A stretch of DNA of 17,047 nucleotides from Micrococcales bacterium UBA2037 (lineage in GTDB: Bacteria > Actinomycetota > Actinomycetes > Actinomycetales > Microbacteriaceae), in contig DDBH01000003.1 in assembly GCA_002333405.1 (NCBI GenBank), forward strand, positions 12,295 to 29,341, read 5' to 3'. Shown here in pieces: positions 14,992-17,047 of this stretch. Below the pieces are notes generated by a model, which was not told the DNA's origin, ran no database searches, and saw only the letters and a program-made list of their open reading frames with translations. The stretch's first letter is position 1, and every line of letters begins with the position of its first letter. The position numbers were made by a program, and so were the translations under genes.

Positions 14992-15056
14992 GGCGTGTTG
15001 CGCCTTGCTATATCCCTTATTTTTAGGGGATATAGGGCCATTGGGCCCGCTTTTTT
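14992..15056 (+). ncRNA. Possible small structured RNA or isolated terminator upstream of hup
   Basis: Three stem-loops in a row on the plus strand: GGCG-TGTTG-CGCC (14992-15004), CTATATCCC with its complement GGGATATAG (15008-15035, 10-base loop), and GGGCC-ATTG-GGCCC (15035-15048), followed by GC and six T (15051-15056). The last is a textbook intrinsic terminator, yet no plus-strand gene ends here. A TATAGG box at 14957-14962 could be the -10 of a transcript of about 90 bases. I do not recognise any known RNA family. Confidence 0.3.
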
Positions 15057-15127
15057 GGATGAAGTTTGGCTGAAAAAACTGCAGCGAATTATTTCTGGCA
15101 GAATTTGTCGATTTTCAAACTGGTTAG

Positions 15128-15148
15128 TTGACGTCAATTCGGCGTCAA
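15128..15148. repeat. TTGACGTCAA palindrome plus extra CGTCAA half-site
   Basis: A perfect 10-base palindrome (15128-15137) followed by another CGTCAA (15143-15148), just upstream of a likely -10 TAAATT (15157-15162) of the glycosylase gene. It looks like a small operator but matches no site I know with certainty. Confidence 0.35.
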
Positions 15149-15192
15149 AAGACTGTTAAATTAGCCCACAACAAGCGAACTGGAGGGGTTGG

Positions 15193-16368
15193 ATGCAGAC
15201 TCTGAGCAATCAAGAAGCGCGCCAGCTCAGCCTTGCCAGTCTCGGTGTGAATCGGGGGCTAAAGACCATTGATCAGGTTATTGAAACCCTGAACCTGATC
15301 CAGATTGACTCAGTGAATGTTTTTGCCAGAGCCCACCTGATGCCAGTGTTCACGCGGCTTGGTAATTACGACCTAGCCGAATTTGAGCGGCTTGCCTTTG
15401 GGGCGGGAGCAAAACCCACCTACCTTGAGTACTGGGCTCACTGCGCGGCATTGATCCCTGAGCGTGACTGGAAGCTGTTTGAGTTTCGAAGAAACGAGTA
15501 CCTGAACAAGCAGAGCATTCAGGAAATTTTGAAGCCGGGCAATAAGACAGCGCAGTGGGTCTTCGGTGAGCTTCGACAGAACGGCGCCATGACCATCAGT
15601 GAGTTCGAGCACGATCTCAATAAGCGTGGCGGCAGCTGGTGGGGCTGGTCTGAGGTGAAGGTAATTCTGGAGCGGCTGGTGTTCGCAGGTGTAGTTGTTT
15701 CAGCCGGACGCCACAACTTCCAGCGCAAATACTCACTGAACCCGTCCTTCGGCGAAACAAGCGGACTAACCAAAGATCAGCAAATCCAGGCACTGCTGGT
15801 CCAGGCAGCAACATCGCTCGGCGTTGCCACCGAAGCGGATCTAGCTGACTACTATCGGCTGACTCGACCCGCCGCCAGGCCACAGCTAAAACAACTGGTG
15901 GAGCAGGGTGCACTTGAAATAGTCGAGGTTGACTCGTGGAAGGACCCTGCTTTCATAGCACCGGGGCTGCTATCGAAACCTAAGGCCGATGTTCGTGACC
16001 AGCGACCCTTGAAATTGGTGAACCCATTTGACCCGATTATGTGGAACCGGGAGCGAACCAAGCGGCTGTTCGACTTTGACTACCTGATCGAGATCTACAC
16101 ACCGGAAGCTAAGCGCAAGTATGGCTACTACACACTGGGGCTGCTTTATGGTGACCGACTGATTGGCCGAGTTGACCTAAAGCACGAGCGCAAGGGAAGA
16201 AAGCTCTTGGTTCAATCGCTTTGGCACGAGAACCTAACGGCAGCAGAGCTAACAGAAATTACCCCGCGGCTGAAGCAAGAGTTGGAGCTTGCCATGAATT
16301 GGGTTGGCGCAGAAACACTAATCCCGCCTACCAAAGGCAATTGGCCTTTGATGGCGGGACTTAGTTAA
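15193..16368 (+). CDS. AlkX/YcaQ-family DNA glycosylase (HTH_42, winged-helix)
   Basis: 391-residue member of the family of E. coli YcaQ (AlkX) and Streptomyces AlkZ, monofunctional glycosylases that remove bulky alkylated bases and unhook interstrand crosslinks. The N-terminal winged helix holds the catalytic motif QID (Gln37-Ile38-Asp39) in NLIQIDSVNVFARAH; a Q-x-D motif fits the YcaQ/AlkX branch, while AlkZ has Q-x-Q. The region NPFDPIMWNRERTKRLFDFDYLIEIYTPEAKRKYGYY (about 277-313) and the following GRVDLKHERKGRKLLV are family hallmarks. The ATG at 15193 has GGAGGGG upstream and a likely TAAATT -10. No toxin or antibiotic cluster is adjacent, so it is probably a general repair enzyme. It converges on rpsN with a 7-base gap. 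Confidence 0.88.
   Translation: MQTLSNQEARQLSLASLGVNRGLKTIDQVIETLNLIQIDSVNVFARAHLMPVFTRLGNYDLAEFERLAFGAGAKPTYLEYWAHCAALIPERDWKLFEFRRNEYLNKQSIQEILKPGNKTAQWVFGELRQNGAMTISEFEHDLNKRGGSWWGWSEVKVILERLVFAGVVVSAGRHNFQRKYSLNPSFGETSGLTKDQQIQALLVQAATSLGVATEADLADYYRLTRPAARPQLKQLVEQGALEIVEVDSWKDPAFIAPGLLSKPKADVRDQRPLKLVNPFDPIMWNRERTKRLFDFDYLIEIYTPEAKRKYGYYTLGLLYGDRLIGRVDLKHERKGRKLLVQSLWHENLTAAELTEITPRLKQELELAMNWVGAETLIPPTKGNWPLMAGLS
16323..16358. terminator. Long hairpin inside the glycosylase 3' end, possible bidirectional terminator
   Basis: CCCGCC pairs with GGCGGG (outer stem), and CAAAGGC with GCCTTTG (inner stem), around the loop AATTG, ending 8 bases before the stop codon. It has no T-run on either strand. 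It sits between convergent genes, where a terminator is needed, but it also encodes the last residues. Confidence 0.45.
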
Positions 16369-16375
16369 AAACTAT

Positions 16376-16681
16376 TTACCAGCTGGACTTGGTGATTCCA
16401 GGAAGCTCACCCTTGTGAGCCATGTCGCGGAAACGAACACGGCTAACGCCGAACTTCGAAAGCACACCACGTGGTCGACCATCAATTAGGTCGCGGCTGC
16501 GGACTCGAACCGGGCTTGCGTTGCGAGGAAGCTTCTGCAGTCCTAGACGTGCCTCTTCCTTCTGCGCAGCAGTAGAGGTTGGGTCAACCAAGGCCTTCTT
16601 GAGCTCTAGGCGCTTTTCTGCGTAGCGCTCAACGATTACCTTGCGCTGCTCGTTACGAGCAATCTTTGACTTTTTTGCCAT
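16376..16681 (-). CDS. rpsN: 30S ribosomal protein S14, zinc-free type
   Basis: 101-residue S14 that binds 16S rRNA in the head of the small subunit. It begins MAKKSKIARNEQRK and ends with the conserved GELPGITKSSW; SRDLIDGRPRGVLSKFGVSRVRFRD is the family core. It has no cysteine, so it is the long C-minus form rather than the 61-residue zinc-ribbon form. I start at ATG 16679-16681 (family start; an upstream TTG would add nine residues overlapping rpmG). It follows rpmG by 4 bases, with an SD-like GAGGAG inside the end of rpmG. Confidence 0.96.
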   Translation of the reverse strand: MAKKSKIARNEQRKVIVERYAEKRLELKKALVDPTSTAAQKEEARLGLQKLPRNASPVRVRSRDLIDGRPRGVLSKFGVSRVRFRDMAHKGELPGITKSSW

Positions 16682-16685
16682 GTGT

Positions 16686-16853
16686 TTAGCGCTCCTCGCG
16701 GAATTCAACGTGCTTGCGCACTACTGGGTCGTACTTCTTCAGAGTGATACGGTCTGGGTCGTTACGACGATTCTTTTTGGTCACGTAGGTGAAGCCGGTA
16801 CCTGCGGTTGACTTCATCTTGATGATTGGACGTACGTCCTTATCCTTGGCCAT
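16686..16853 (-). CDS. rpmG: 50S ribosomal protein L33, zinc-free type
   Basis: 55-residue L33, MAKDKDVRPIIKMKS with the core YVTKKNRRNDPDRITLKKYDP and end KHVEFREER. Where zinc-binding L33 has CxxC pairs this protein has none, so it is the C-minus form. ATG at 16851-16853 has GGGAG 8 bases upstream. It lies between rpmB and rpsN in a probable operon. The C-minus set rpmB-rpmG-rpsN is controlled by Zur in mycobacteria and Streptomyces, but here the control region is outside the window. Confidence 0.95.
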   Translation of the reverse strand: MAKDKDVRPIIKMKSTAGTGFTYVTKKNRRNDPDRITLKKYDPVVRKHVEFREER

Positions 16854-16864
16854 CTGTGTACTCC

Positions 16865-17047
16865 CTAGATCTTCTCGCCACGAGCGACAAGCTCAGTGAT
16901 TACAGAGTCAATGCCACGTGCATCAATAACCTTGATGCCCTTTGCTGAAAGCTGCAGGGTAACCTTGCGGCCCAGTGAAGGAACGAAGTAAGTCTTCTTT
17001 TGAATGTTTGGGTCAAAACGACGCTTGGTCTTGTTCTGAGCGTGCGA
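16865..17047 (-). CDS. rpmB: 50S ribosomal protein L28, partial (5' end beyond window)
   Basis: The 60 C-terminal residues are visible, reading SHAQNKTKRRFDPNIQKK, then TYFVPSLGRKVTLQLSAKGI, then KVIDARGIDSVITELVARGEKI, all typical of L28. The N-terminal roughly 18 residues lie past the right edge. It is the first visible gene of the ribosomal cluster, 11 bases before rpmG. Whether its missing N-terminus carries cysteines cannot be seen. Confidence 0.94.
   Translation of the reverse strand, partial: SHAQNKTKRRFDPNIQKKTYFVPSLGRKVTLQLSAKGIKVIDARGIDSVITELVARGEKI

Noticed and set aside
14907..15137. 76-residue ORF on the minus strand upstream of hup
   Set aside because: It covers the hup promoter, inverted repeat and stem-loops, has no SD and no family-like sequence, and overlaps the hup start.
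16682..16708. Upstream TTG start for rpsN
   Set aside because: It would overlap rpmG, and S14 begins MAKKS at the ATG.
1..17047. CRISPR array, insertion sequence, prophage or defence island
   Set aside because: No direct repeat array, transposase, integrase, restriction or toxin-antitoxin gene was seen; the genes are core or common accessory types.

Overview
The window comes from an actinobacterial chromosome, most likely a small, compact genome of the Microbacteriaceae (my best guess is the freshwater Luna type, such as Rhodoluna or Aquiluna). This is inferred from several features: a dnaK-grpE-dnaJ-hspR-clpB operon with HspR-binding (HAIR) sites, a Mycobacterium-like bifunctional Dcd, a CopD-CtaG fusion, a BlaI/M56 pair like Rv1846c/Rv1845c, moderate GC content, very short spacers, overlapping genes, and several promoters that look leaderless. 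I see no mobile element, CRISPR array, tRNA, rRNA or phage gene. This is mostly ordinary core genome.

Layout. Positions 1-4216 (minus strand) hold the heat-shock chaperone operon in the order dnaK, grpE, dnaJ (type without zinc finger), hspR and a clpB without the usual N-terminal domain, which runs off the left edge. Two HAIR palindromes (4274-4294 and 4338-4358) surround the probable dnaK promoter, so HspR probably represses its own operon. Positions 4441-5760 (plus) encode a UMF1-type MFS transporter, and 5791-6861 (plus) a BlaI-type repressor plus an M56 membrane metalloprotease, with a probable self-operator on the -10 box. Convergent dcd (6850-7446, minus) overlaps the M56 gene. Next come an MMPL/RND-type exporter (7497-9617, minus) and a divergent membrane-anchored esterase with an N-terminal DUF2834-like domain (9677-10801, plus).

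Positions 10740-14565 (minus) form a tightly coupled three-gene unit: an isoprenylcysteine methyltransferase-like membrane protein, a CopD-CtaG copper/cytochrome oxidase assembly protein, and a Pif1/RecD-like helicase, joined by 4-base GTGA and TTGA start/stop overlaps. A clear intrinsic terminator at 14590-14623 separates it from the nucleoid protein gene hup (14638-14910, minus). The 282-base divergent region that follows holds the hup promoter with an inverted repeat, and a run of three stem-loops ending in a T-run on the plus strand, which may be a small RNA or a terminator. Positions 15193-16368 (plus) encode an AlkX/YcaQ-family DNA glycosylase. Positions 16376-17047 (minus) carry a ribosomal protein cluster rpmB-rpmG-rpsN in which the complete L33 and S14 lack zinc-binding cysteines.

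The main points worth a second look are the putative leaderless promoters, the in-frame zero-gap hspR-clpB junction with a ClpB that lacks the N-domain, the DUF2834-esterase fusion, the BlaI operator, and the structured element upstream of hup. I found no convincing new multi-gene system.
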